Source: an uncultured Bacteroides sp.
GTDB taxonomy: Bacteria > Bacteroidota > Bacteroidia > Bacteroidales > Bacteroidaceae
Length of the DNA stretch: 64,000 nucleotides
Direction: 5' to 3'
Assembly (NCBI RefSeq): GCF_959029255.1
Contig: NZ_CAUFUE010000011.1
Coordinates: 62,001 to 126,000 of the forward strand
Below are positions 52,632 to 61,539 of the stretch, piece by piece. The notes under the pieces are model-generated. The model was not told the DNA's origin and did no database searches. It saw nothing but the letters and a program-made list of their open reading frames with translations. The position numbers and the translations under genes were made by a program. Positions within the stretch are counted from its first letter, which is position 1, and every line of letters begins with the position of its first letter.

Positions 52632-53927
52632 TTATTGATCAGGGCATCCTTCATAATATTTATTGAATCGTCTTAACATTTCATCAGAGTCGGACAAACT
52701 ATTTGCTTTATGAATAAGGAAAAACAGAAAACGTTTTTTTTTGGCTATCCAGCGAAGCACTAAAAACAAACACCCTTTTCCTAAAAATGCCAATATGCTT
52801 ATAAGATATGCCAAATGTTTAGCATAGGAATATTCATTGTTATTAATTGATTTTTCTTTTGGATTTTCTTCTTTTTTTACCTTTTTTTTATCTGTAGCTT
52901 GTACTATGGTGCTACTATTAAATGTTTGTAAACCATTGTTTGGAATTGTATCTGTTGTATTATTATGAATGCAATTCATTACTATAAATGTATTTTTAGA
53001 AGCTTCATTGTCCTTCTCTTTATTTTCTTTATAATTTTCTGTAACAGCATTATAAGTAAGAGGATATATCATTTGAACAGAAGCATATAGATACAGGCAC
53101 ATTACTAACCATTGAGGAATATTTAGGAAACTGGTATTTAATCGTCCTAATACTGCCATTAGCGACATGGTTGCTATAATACCAATAAAAAGACGAATAA
53201 AGAACTGTATTTCTTGATATTTATCGGGTCCAACAAGAGAAGACAAACTAAATACATCAATAGAAAAACAGAGCATTCCTAATAAAATGAAAAAACATAC
53301 CCCGATATGCATTGTCCTTCGGCTGTTATCAGCAAAAGAACCTACTCTAACTGTAGATACGGTTATTACAAGATAGATGAAAAATAATATAAAGCTATTT
53401 ATTAAATTTAAAGTATTTTCTAATAGACATTCAAATCGGAATATTTGATGTTCAGCCATAACGTAACTGCCATTATTAAAGATGTTTGTTTTGTAAATAG
53501 AGAATATAAATTCAACGATATACAGTACTAACCATATTGCCCATACTGCAAGCCATGAAAAATAGAATTGTTGAACAGCTATATTTAAACGTTTAAATAA
53601 ATTGTCAGAAGTATTTCGTGCTAATGTGCTATTTTCACCAAATGTTGATTTGACATAATCGTGAATACTTTCAACTTTATCTTCGTCTTTGCCAATGAGC
53701 AAACTTGTTTTTGCCAACATGGCTAAAGTGATGAATATAAATAAAATATTAACTATCTGATAAGGAAACTGACCGATTTGTCGCAATATCCATATCATTA
53801 TATTATTTTCATCCTTAATCTCGATATTCCAGTCTATACTAAATAGAATTGGAAATAAAGCACAAAAAATAGCAAGCCCGATTGTGAATTTTTCGTGTCT
53901 TAACCAAGTACTAAAGTTGTCTTTCAT
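52632..53927 (-). CDS. Multi-pass membrane protein of unknown function (partner of KaiC-like ATPase)
   Basis: I recognise no named family. The 431-residue protein has about eight hydrophobic helices (FTIGLAIFCALFPILFSIDW near 15; FYFSWLAVWAIWLVLYIVEF; HIGVCFFILLGMLCFSIDVF; LAYLISILAFLGKGCLFLVL near the C-terminus), with a cytoplasmic-type loop DKVESIHDYVKSTFGENS and a low-complexity Lys/Asn stretch before the last helix. It is AT-rich like the ATPase gene 21 bp upstream and very unlike flanking metabolic genes. It may be a membrane effector or sensor controlled by the ATPase; that is inference. Confidence 0.6.
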   Translation of the reverse strand: MKDNFSTWLRHEKFTIGLAIFCALFPILFSIDWNIEIKDENNIMIWILRQIGQFPYQIVNILFIFITLAMLAKTSLLIGKDEDKVESIHDYVKSTFGENSTLARNTSDNLFKRLNIAVQQFYFSWLAVWAIWLVLYIVEFIFSIYKTNIFNNGSYVMAEHQIFRFECLLENTLNLINSFILFFIYLVITVSTVRVGSFADNSRRTMHIGVCFFILLGMLCFSIDVFSLSSLVGPDKYQEIQFFIRLFIGIIATMSLMAVLGRLNTSFLNIPQWLVMCLYLYASVQMIYPLTYNAVTENYKENKEKDNEASKNTFIVMNCIHNNTTDTIPNNGLQTFNSSTIVQATDKKKVKKEENPKEKSINNNEYSYAKHLAYLISILAFLGKGCLFLVLRWIAKKKRFLFFLIHKANSLSDSDEMLRRFNKYYEGCPDQ

Positions 53928-53948
53928 ATATTTCTTTACTTTATATTA

Positions 53949-56006
53949 TTAAATATTCCAATAATTATCCATAGAGGATATGTTTGAATTTGTAATTGTT
54001 TTCTCATTCAGACTATACTTCTTTTTTGTTTGATCTACATCACAATAAAATAGTTCCTTAATATTATTGACACTACATTTCCATATTTTACTGGGTGTAG
54101 AATATCCAGTGTATCTTTCAATGTAAATGTTAAATTCGCTTTCTTTGCGTTCTGTACATATAACATTGTCGGCTTGTGCCCTTAGTGCTTGTACCAAGTG
54201 GGATGATTTGTCGCAAAGAATAAATAAGTCTATTTCATAATCTTTGCAGATGGAGATCAGCGCAGTGAGAAAAAGCGAATCTTTTGCTATCATTGGAAAA
54301 CAAAAATCTATTTTTTGCAAATCATCAATAACGATACGTGTGATCTGTGAAGTGGAATCATGGGAAATCTGAATTTGTTTAATCAAGTAGAAAAAAAATT
54401 CATCAGATGAAATACACCCCATTCTAATATTACTAAAATGGATATTTTTATAGCAATCAATACAGGAAGATTTCCGTTTATTAAAAAGTGCTGCTGATTC
54501 TCTAAAGATGGTGGCAGGACAAATCATCCTTTTAAACATTATGTTATCTTCTTTGTCTAATAAGATGTTTAATGTATGTTCATCACGACAACTGGCGCTA
54601 AACATACTTCCTAAAGTCAAGTATCGTTTATAGGTATTGGCAGGACCTATTATGGCAGTAGATTGTCCTCTCAGGCCACTTTTCTTAGGCTCGATTAATA
54701 TATTTTGTAATATGTCTGTTGCGCACTCTCTCTTTTTTCTATTTTCAAAAGATTCATATAAGTTCTCCAGCTTCTCTTGTCCTCTATCATTTTTATTGGT
54801 CTCAAATTGGAGCAATGTAGTCATACTATTCTGATTGGGATTTTCATCAACGAAATACTGATATGTATCTGATAATATATCTAACTGAGATCGTAATACC
54901 CCTTTAGGCATGTGACGTCTTTTTTGTAATAGGACATGCGAACTGGGATATACTTCTATACCGTAATCCCGCTTTTTATATTGATGCCATCCCAATGCAG
55001 TGTCTTGTAATACACTTTTCTTTATGGATAATTGATGGAATAAATATTCGTTGTCTTTATCCTCATGACTTCGCATTTCAATGATTAAATCCGCATTATA
55101 TTTGTTTAAATCAATCTCATCTTCTAATACGTAAATTACCACCATGGCTTCTTTTTTCTTAGCTTCAAGCAATTTTTTATCTTCTTCTTCATCTTTATTT
55201 TTGTGAAAATGCTCCTTATCAATAATTAGGCATGGAATCTTTAGTTTTTCTTCATCCTTACATTTTTCTCCTTCCTTGTATTCTTCCTCAATTTTCTTTT
55301 TAACGGTTTCCTTTTTTTCGTCTTTTTCACTATATATGAAAATACTAAAGAACTCTTTTGATAATACTTCTCCTAAATTCAAATCACCATCTTGGCAATA
55401 TTTCTCTATGAAATCTTGTCGTCTGTGATAAATAGGATAATCATCCTGTTTGTTGTAGAAGGCTTTAGAGGGTAGCGCTATATGTAATGCATTTGTATGT
55501 GAATTATAGACTAACACTTCTTCACCTAAATAATAATCTAATTGAGAAGTATCTATTGGTAAACTACTACATCTTTTGTCTGTATCGAATATTGTATTGC
55601 AAAATTTGTTACCCATCCATTCACGTTTTCCTTTAGCATTGTTTTCAACAATATAATTGATACATTTGGAAATAACTGTGTCCAATAACATGTCAGAAAC
55701 ATTGTTTATGCATTTATTGTTTGTATAAAAAACCGGAGAAAGCAATTTAATCTTAATGCTGTTTTTTGTATCAGATGAAGCATTAAGCTCTCTCAGGGAT
55801 TTGGTGATGCCATGTAAAAGTTGCATGCTTAATAGTGATTTACTAGTTCCTTTTTCTCCTGTAATAATTATAGTCATAGGATTCTGAAGAATAGAGTCCT
55901 TAGACTCTTGCAAAGTACTTTGCAGATGTAAACCACCAAATAATAATTCATCAAAACCATTAATCTCGGTTTTAATTTTCTGGTTGTTGTAAATTATGCT
56001 TTTCAT
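53949..56006 (-). CDS. Double KaiC-like ATPase (novel family candidate)
   Basis: A 685-residue protein starting MKSIIYNNQKIKTEINGFDE; an ATG 14 codons upstream (56048) is possible. The KaiC/RAD55 signature GFDELLFGGLHLQ precedes a P-loop ITGEKGTSKSLLSMQLL (50-57). The first domain ends with KaiC-type strands (ADLIIEMRSHEDKDNEYLFH, KKRDYGIEVYPSSH) after an acidic/Lys-rich insert at about 230-285. A second KaiC-like domain begins near 440, with degenerate P-loop IIGPANTYKRYLTL (no Lys-Ser/Thr) and Walker B RIVIDDLQKID. So one half should bind ATP and the other probably not. It is coupled to the membrane protein gene. Confidence 0.7.
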   Translation of the reverse strand: MKSIIYNNQKIKTEINGFDELLFGGLHLQSTLQESKDSILQNPMTIIITGEKGTSKSLLSMQLLHGITKSLRELNASSDTKNSIKIKLLSPVFYTNNKCINNVSDMLLDTVISKCINYIVENNAKGKREWMGNKFCNTIFDTDKRCSSLPIDTSQLDYYLGEEVLVYNSHTNALHIALPSKAFYNKQDDYPIYHRRQDFIEKYCQDGDLNLGEVLSKEFFSIFIYSEKDEKKETVKKKIEEEYKEGEKCKDEEKLKIPCLIIDKEHFHKNKDEEEDKKLLEAKKKEAMVVIYVLEDEIDLNKYNADLIIEMRSHEDKDNEYLFHQLSIKKSVLQDTALGWHQYKKRDYGIEVYPSSHVLLQKRRHMPKGVLRSQLDILSDTYQYFVDENPNQNSMTTLLQFETNKNDRGQEKLENLYESFENRKKRECATDILQNILIEPKKSGLRGQSTAIIGPANTYKRYLTLGSMFSASCRDEHTLNILLDKEDNIMFKRMICPATIFRESAALFNKRKSSCIDCYKNIHFSNIRMGCISSDEFFFYLIKQIQISHDSTSQITRIVIDDLQKIDFCFPMIAKDSLFLTALISICKDYEIDLFILCDKSSHLVQALRAQADNVICTERKESEFNIYIERYTGYSTPSKIWKCSVNNIKELFYCDVDQTKKKYSLNEKTITNSNISSMDNYWNI

Positions 56007-56267
56007 ATTGTATAGATTATAAGGTAAATTGTTAGAAAAATTATGCAATATTTTAATTGCTATCTCACAAATGAAATAAAAACTTTTTTAATTTGCAATT
56101 AATTTACACATTATTTGTCTGTGATGTTTTAATCTATGTATATATTCATATACATTATGGATATAATCTTAACTCTTTCTAGATGGACTATTTCTTCGTA
56201 AAGAGAAAATGTTATGGATAAATATTACTGTTTTTTTAATTATGTAATATAAAAAGTGGCATTTCTT

Positions 56268-56299
56268 TTTGTTGAAGTGTAAATTCTATGTAATTTTGG
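56268..56299 (+). promoter_or_regulatory. Promoter of the secreted-protein gene at 56406
   Basis: TTTG (56268-56271), 20 bp, TAATTTTG (56292-56299): full consensus, leader about 100 nt. A second TAATTTTG at 56330 lacks a -33 box. The rest of the 56.05-56.40 kb gap is AT-rich and shows no gene or att repeat. Confidence 0.7.
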
Positions 56300-56405
56300 A
56301 AAAAGAAAGGATAATTTTATGTTTGAATAATTTTGACCTTTATTGGTTTCTTATTGGTGAGGCTCTAAATTTTTTATAAATAAAACACGTAAAAATAATA
56401 ATCAA

Positions 56406-57743
56406 ATGAAAAACATTCTTTTCTTGTTGCTTTTAGGCTTGTCATTGGGGACTCCGCAAGTTGTAAATGCCGGGAATGACTCTCCGTTGAGAAATCAAGT
56501 TGTACCTATTGCGTCTGAGGTTTGGCAATGCAAGTCACCTCAAGATGGTTTTTCCAAGGAAGTGAGATATCTTTTACAGCAAAACAATAAGTATTTGCTG
56601 AATATGTGGTATAATGATGTAAAGCATTTCAGCAATCAGAAGGGACAATACCTGGATTTCGGCGGGAATACCGAACATTTCATCCGTCCTATATCTCATG
56701 CAGCCTTCACGTTGGCGGTCTGCATCAAGTTGAAAGTATATGACGGGAAAGTAACAGGAGTGTCCAAGGGGGAAGCGATGGATATACTTTGCCGTCTTAT
56801 TCGTTCCGTTGCTTACAGGCATAAGGCGAATTCAGATGAAAAAGGCTGGGGAGATCAGTGGCAAAGTGCTTTGTGGGCTTCTCAGGTGGCTGAAGCTGCC
56901 TGGATGATTTGGGATAAATTGTCAGATGATGATCGGGAGTTGGTATGTCGTATGATGATTCACGAAGCGGATCGTTTCCTGAACTATGAAATTCCTTATT
57001 ATCGCGATAAAGCCGGGAATATTATTTTTAAAGGCGATACGAAAGCGGAAGAAAATGCCTGGAACTCTAATATTCTTACCATAGCTACGGCTATGATGCC
57101 AAGGGCTAAGAATTATGACCGGTGGATGAAAAAGAATATTGAACTGCAACTTTCGGCTTATGCTACCCCCGATGATATTCATCGGGACACAGTGGTGGAT
57201 GGTGTCAAACTGAGTGTTTTCCTACAAGGCAGTAATGTGAATCCTGATGGAACGGTAATCAACCATTCTATCATTCATCCTGATTATATGGTCGCTTTTA
57301 TGCACAATGCTACAAATTCTTGGGTTTATAACCTGGCATGTCGCAAGCCTTTGCAATCCTCTGTCTATAACGGCGCTCTTATCTATCATACGCTTACCGA
57401 GCGATTGTTCAATGGCAAAACTATTTATCAAAAGACCGGTGACGGTCATGCGTCACCTCTTATGTACTATCCTGAAGGGAATGACTGGGGAACCGGACGA
57501 CAAGAAAATTACTGGTTAATGGATATGATGGCTCATATTTTCGGTTGGGACACTGATCTTCCGGTCAAGGCTATGGACTGGGCTAAAGCCAGGAATCAGC
57601 GGATGCTGGAAATGATGCGGCGTAGTACTACCGGAAAGTTCTATCAAGAAAAAACTGAGAATAGTTTTGCATCACGAGAAGAGTGGTTTGGTGCACAGAT
57701 AGCTTGGGGATATTTGGGATGGTGGCTTGATAATTGTAGATAA
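56406..57743 (+). CDS. Secreted Trp-rich helical protein, possible (alpha/alpha)-toroid glycan enzyme
   Basis: A 445-residue protein with a signal peptide (MKNILFLLLLGLSLGTPQVV, cleavage near NAG). The mature part is tryptophan- and aromatic-rich and predominantly helical, with motifs such as GWGDQWQSALWASQVAEAAW, EENAWNSNILTIATAMMPRA, NHSIIHPDYMVAFM and GNDWGTGRQENYWLMDMMAH. Repeating helix pairs with Trp/His/Asp clusters are typical of (alpha/alpha)6 toroid lyases and glycoside hydrolases. I cannot name the family; polysaccharide lyase or hydrolase is a guess. It is monocistronic with its own promoter. Confidence 0.55.
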   Translation: MKNILFLLLLGLSLGTPQVVNAGNDSPLRNQVVPIASEVWQCKSPQDGFSKEVRYLLQQNNKYLLNMWYNDVKHFSNQKGQYLDFGGNTEHFIRPISHAAFTLAVCIKLKVYDGKVTGVSKGEAMDILCRLIRSVAYRHKANSDEKGWGDQWQSALWASQVAEAAWMIWDKLSDDDRELVCRMMIHEADRFLNYEIPYYRDKAGNIIFKGDTKAEENAWNSNILTIATAMMPRAKNYDRWMKKNIELQLSAYATPDDIHRDTVVDGVKLSVFLQGSNVNPDGTVINHSIIHPDYMVAFMHNATNSWVYNLACRKPLQSSVYNGALIYHTLTERLFNGKTIYQKTGDGHASPLMYYPEGNDWGTGRQENYWLMDMMAHIFGWDTDLPVKAMDWAKARNQRMLEMMRRSTTGKFYQEKTENSFASREEWFGAQIAWGYLGWWLDNCR

Positions 57744-57761
57744 AGGTTGCAGATTATTTCC

Positions 57762-57792
57762 TTGTTTTTATCCTTCACATTATTTACTTTTG
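57762..57792 (+). promoter_or_regulatory. Promoter of aqpZ
   Basis: TTG (57762-57764), 20 bp, TACTTTTG (57785-57792), 31 bp before the ATG. Confidence 0.7.
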
Positions 57793-57823
57793 TAATATCT
57801 TATTTAATTAAAACACTAATAAT

Positions 57824-58510
57824 ATGAAAAAGTACATTGCGGAAATGGTTGGAACCATGGTTCTGGTATTAATGGGATGTGGTAGTGCGGTATTTGCCGG
57901 TAGTGCGGCGGGTGCGGTGAGTACAGGTGTCGGTACACTGGGAGTTGCTTTTGCTTTTGGTTTGTCGGTAGTGGCAATGGCGTATGCCATTGGTGGAATT
58001 TCAGGTTGCCATATTAATCCGGCCATCACGCTGGGTGTCTTCTTGTCTGGGAGAATGACGGGAAAAGATGCGGCTATGTATATGGTATTTCAGGTGATTG
58101 GGGCAATCATCGGCTCGGCCATTCTTTTTGCGTTAGTATCAACCGGAGGGCATGGAGGTCCTACCGCTACAGGCTCTAACGGGTACACCGACGGGATGAT
58201 GTTGCAGGCTTTTATTGCTGAGGCTGTATTTACGTTTATTTTTGTATTAGTGGTTCTCGGTTCAACAGACGAAAAGAAAGGCGCAGGCGCTTTTGCAGGT
58301 TTAGCTATCGGATTGACTTTGGTATTGGTGCACATTGTTTGTATTCCTATTACAGGGACTTCCGTTAATCCTGCGCGTAGCATCGGTCCGGCTTTATTCC
58401 AGGGAGGTGCGGCTCTTTCTCAATTGTGGTTGTTCATTGTAGCCCCGTTTGTGGGCGCTGCCCTGAGTGCTGTTGTTTGGAAGATGCTGGCAGGAGCGGA
58501 AAAAAAATAA
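57824..58510 (+). CDS. aqpZ: Aquaporin Z-type water channel
   Basis: A 228-residue MIP-family channel with six helices and two half-helices carrying NPA motifs: CHINPAITLG (Asn65-Ala67) and GTSVNPARSIGPAL (near 184). His in the GLTLVLVHIVCIP-type helix 5 and Arg after the second NPA form an aromatic/arginine filter like that of AqpZ, so water rather than glycerol is the likely substrate. Monocistronic, followed by a nested palindrome. Confidence 0.93.
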   Translation: MKKYIAEMVGTMVLVLMGCGSAVFAGSAAGAVSTGVGTLGVAFAFGLSVVAMAYAIGGISGCHINPAITLGVFLSGRMTGKDAAMYMVFQVIGAIIGSAILFALVSTGGHGGPTATGSNGYTDGMMLQAFIAEAVFTFIFVLVVLGSTDEKKGAGAFAGLAIGLTLVLVHIVCIPITGTSVNPARSIGPALFQGGAALSQLWLFIVAPFVGAALSAVVWKMLAGAEKK

Positions 58511-58533
58511 GAAAGAGTAGATATAATTAAATG

Positions 58534-58691
58534 AATTGAAGGTGTGTCAAAATACGCTTGAAGATTTCTTTTAGGCACGGATTACGCGGATTTCACGGAA
58601 AAAGAATGAAGAGAAGCCGTGAAATCCGCGTAATCCGTGCCTAAAAAGAAACAAATAGTAAGCGAATCTCTGTTTTGACACGCCTTCAATT
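58534..58691. repeat. Nested inverted-repeat element between convergent genes
   Basis: Outer arms of 19 bp with one mismatch (58534-58552 and 58673-58691) enclose perfect 30-bp inner arms (58569-58598 and 58617-58646, TTTTAGGCACGGATTACGCG...). The inner arms pair around an 18-nt loop and can act as a strong bidirectional terminator for aqpZ and the EamA gene. The symmetry also fits a small non-autonomous repeat (MITE- or REP-like). Confidence 0.75.
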
Positions 58692-58713
58692 TATGATGAT
58701 ACTAAAAGTCGGT

Positions 58714-59625
58714 TTATTTCTTAGTACCGAAATACCTGGCAATATCCGCTCCCTTGAAATAAATAATCAGTGAGCAGACGATGATTATCATACCTGCCAC
58801 GGTGCTGAAGGTGGGATATTCGCCTGCCAGCATCATCCAGCTTAGAATAGCGCCGAGTATCGGGTTGATGAGACGGCACATATTGATATCACTGACTTTG
58901 GCTCCCTTGCTTTGGAGTGCCATGAACCAGAAACTGAAAGCAAAAACGGATATAAAAACGAGGATTCCGAGACTGACATAGAACCCGGCAGGCTTTCCGA
59001 TGAAAGAGTGGTAACCTTCCGTGCCAAGTCCGACAACATAGATGAGGACGCCACCGAAAAACATCTGTACGGCATTCAGGAAAATGGGGTTTACTTTCCC
59101 TTTATCTTCGGACACGGAGATGGCGGAATATCCCTGGAAGACAATACTCAGAAGCAACAGAACAATACCTGTGATGCCTTTCCAATCCAAAGGTTTGCCG
59201 TCACTTCCCATTCCCACAATAAGTAGCAACCCTACGAGACTGACGATGAGACTGACTATCTTGTGACCGTTCAGTTTGTCGTCACTTGCCAGCAGGTGCG
59301 CCAGCAGGACATTGATGAGTGGGGTCATCCCCATGATGATGGAGGATATGGCTCCGCTGACAAAATCCACACCAAAATAAAAAGCGGTGTAGCCCATGAA
59401 CATGTTAATGAAAATCAGGTTGAGGAATAATTTGCCGTGCTGTTTGATTTCCTTCCACATCCCTTTGTGCCAGGTATAGGCGAACAACAAAATACCCACG
59501 CTGATGAAACGGATACCCGCAAAGTTCATCGGGGTAAAGTCATAACTCAGTCCTTGCTTGATAAACGGGTTGACAATAGCCCATAGTACAGACGCCAATA
59601 TTGCGTATAAAAGTCCTTTTTTCAT
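58714..59625 (-). CDS. EamA/DMT-family transporter
   Basis: A 303-residue ten-helix drug/metabolite transporter with two EamA repeats (LLYAILASVLWAIVNPFIKQ at the N-terminus; GITGIVLLLLSIVFQGYSAI starting the second). The segment DFTPMNFAGIRFISVGILLF and the final MIIIVCSLIIYFKGAD are typical. The substrate is unknown; family members export amino acids, sugars or drugs. A TATCTTTG box (59665-59658, minus) lies upstream of the start. Confidence 0.85.
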   Translation of the reverse strand: MKKGLLYAILASVLWAIVNPFIKQGLSYDFTPMNFAGIRFISVGILLFAYTWHKGMWKEIKQHGKLFLNLIFINMFMGYTAFYFGVDFVSGAISSIIMGMTPLINVLLAHLLASDDKLNGHKIVSLIVSLVGLLLIVGMGSDGKPLDWKGITGIVLLLLSIVFQGYSAISVSEDKGKVNPIFLNAVQMFFGGVLIYVVGLGTEGYHSFIGKPAGFYVSLGILVFISVFAFSFWFMALQSKGAKVSDINMCRLINPILGAILSWMMLAGEYPTFSTVAGMIIIVCSLIIYFKGADIARYFGTKK

Positions 59626-59701
59626 ATTTATTGATAGTAGTTTTGCAAAATGAACTGCAAAGATACGTCTTTCTCATGAAAAAGGTGCTTTTTCTCGTAA
59701 A

Positions 59702-60475
59702 TTAGAAGTTAAGCCATTGCTTGAAGGTGGAAAGCTTTTCTTCACTGATGGTTATTTTACCCTTGAACGGCGGACGGACGGTGACGGATAGTTTTCCGTT
59801 AAAGTAGGGTTCGGCATGGTCTATGGCGTCGATGCAAAGAATGATTTGCCGGTTGGCGCGGAAGAAACGGTCAGGATCGAGCTGTTCCATCAGTTTGTTG
59901 AGGGAAAGGTCGATGATGTGTTCCTGATTAGTGCGGGTAACGGCAAAGGTCACTTTATTCTCGGAATAGAAGTAGGCGATGTCGCTTACTTGCAAAGACC
60001 AGAAACGATCTACTCCATAGATGAGGAAGCGGGTACGGTATTGCTTCTCCTTGGATTGCAACGCTTCCAGAAGGACGGGCAGGTATTCATCGGGATGAAT
60101 ACTGCTTTTCTCTTGCAGGCTTTCGTATTTCAGGATGGCGTCAGACAGCCGTTGTTCGTCTACGGGTTTCAGTATATAATCGATACTGTTGACTGTAAAA
60201 GCACGAACGGCATACTGGTCGTAGGCGGTGGTAAAGATAATGGCAGAACCGGGATGTGCCGCAGAAAGGAAATCAAATGAGTTTCCGTCGGCAAGCTGGA
60301 TATCCAGGAAAATGAGGTCGGGATGGGGGTGGGAGGCAAACCAGTCGATAGCTTCTTCCACACTGCCGGGTAAAGTGGTGATATTCCACTCGGGACGTAA
60401 GCGGGCAACCATGGAGTGCAGCAAACGTGCTGCGGGCACTTCGTCTTCGATGATGACTACATTCAGTTTATTCAT
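59702..60475 (-). CDS. LytTR-type response regulator
   Basis: A 257-residue regulator: receiver domain with acidic pocket (VVIIEDEVPAARLLHSMVAR), phospho-acceptor Asp in PDLIFLDIQLADGNSF, and KPVDEQRL; then a LytTR DNA-binding domain (RFLIYGVDRFWSLQVSDIAY, DRFFRANRQIILCIDAIDHA). It overlaps the histidine kinase gene by 8 bp, so the two form a pair. It probably regulates the linked RND efflux operon. Confidence 0.92.
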   Translation of the reverse strand: MNKLNVVIIEDEVPAARLLHSMVARLRPEWNITTLPGSVEEAIDWFASHPHPDLIFLDIQLADGNSFDFLSAAHPGSAIIFTTAYDQYAVRAFTVNSIDYILKPVDEQRLSDAILKYESLQEKSSIHPDEYLPVLLEALQSKEKQYRTRFLIYGVDRFWSLQVSDIAYFYSENKVTFAVTRTNQEHIIDLSLNKLMEQLDPDRFFRANRQIILCIDAIDHAEPYFNGKLSVTVRPPFKGKITISEEKLSTFKQWLNF

Positions 60476-61499
60476 ATAATAAAGGCACTTTTACGGTAAA
60501 TATTCCGGTCTCGTTTTCAATGATTATGTCTTTACCGGACATCAGTTTACAACGTTTGGCAAGGTTTCCCAGACCTACCCCTGAAGAAACTACACTCTTC
60601 TTGGGATGTATGGGGTTACTGACTATCAGGTACTCGTTTTCAATGTGGATAGTGATAGTCATCGGTTTGCTTTGTGTGATTGAATTATGCTTAATGACAT
60701 TCTCCACCAATAATTGCAGGGTGAGGGGCGGCAACATGCTGTCCGTATATGGGGCCGGGATATCACTTTGGCAAGTAAGACAATTGCCCAAACGCACTTC
60801 GTGCAGGAAAAGGTAGGAACGCATAAACTCCATTTCTTCGGTAAGGGTAACTAGAGTTTTATCCTGGCATTGCAATACGTAGCGGTAAACGCTGGACAGA
60901 TGTTTGGTGAAATGTACGGCATTGGTGGGATTGTACTCTATCTCGGCAATAAGCGTGTTCAGGCTATTGAACAAAAAATGCGGGTTCAACTGGTTTTGCA
61001 GGGCAGTGTATCGGGCGGCATCGTTTTCAGATTGCAACAGGGCGGTCTTTTGTTGCAATCGCAAAGTACTCTGAATGGAGCGGTTAGCAAGCAGCAGTCC
61101 CAGTATGACCAGCTCTACCAGCCATACTACTATCAGCAATCGCCATCCGTTGTTGGGAAAAAGAAAAGGTTCCGATGCTCCTGCCAGTATTTTGGCACAC
61201 ACAAGCAGGCTGTAGTTCAGCAGCAGGAACAAGAGCATCACAGCCAAATAAATGGCAGGTATTTTCCACCGGGAACGGAGATTTACGGCATATTGCGTGT
61301 TGACCCATGAACTGAGACGCAGCATGGCGTAACCCAATACATTGAATGCCAAAATAAAGAATATGAATGCGCCACGCGAATAAAGCGCATTGGCAATACG
61401 GGGAGCCAGGTTGGTATAGTTCACCAACAGGAAGTAGGAGAAAGCTCCCAATCCTGAAAACAAGATACCGTATATCAAATTACTCCATTTCATATTCAT
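60468..61499 (-). CDS. LytS-like sensor histidine kinase
   Basis: A 343-residue kinase (start MNMKWSNLIYGILFSG at 61499). Four predicted N-terminal membrane helices form the sensor (SGLGAFSYFLLVNYTNLAPR, IPAIYLAVMLLFLLLNYSLL). The His_kinase domain has the phospho-acceptor His in LQNQLNPHFLFNSLNTLIAE and an HATPase part (LTLQLLVENVIKHN, SSGVGLGNLAKRCKLM). ATGs at 61517 and 61493 are alternatives. It pairs with the LytTR regulator, 40 bp downstream of the TolC gene. Confidence 0.9.
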   Translation of the reverse strand: MNMKWSNLIYGILFSGLGAFSYFLLVNYTNLAPRIANALYSRGAFIFFILAFNVLGYAMLRLSSWVNTQYAVNLRSRWKIPAIYLAVMLLFLLLNYSLLVCAKILAGASEPFLFPNNGWRLLIVVWLVELVILGLLLANRSIQSTLRLQQKTALLQSENDAARYTALQNQLNPHFLFNSLNTLIAEIEYNPTNAVHFTKHLSSVYRYVLQCQDKTLVTLTEEMEFMRSYLFLHEVRLGNCLTCQSDIPAPYTDSMLPPLTLQLLVENVIKHNSITQSKPMTITIHIENEYLIVSNPIHPKKSVVSSGVGLGNLAKRCKLMSGKDIIIENETGIFTVKVPLLYE

Positions 61500-61539
61500 T
61501 CTTCTTTCTTCTGGCAAATCTATAACATTTTGCTGAATA

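Noticed and set aside
52454..56405. Integrated island with tRNA-Ser as attachment site
   Set aside because: I found no direct repeat of the tRNA 3' end at the other border and no integrase; insertion here is only suggested by AT content.
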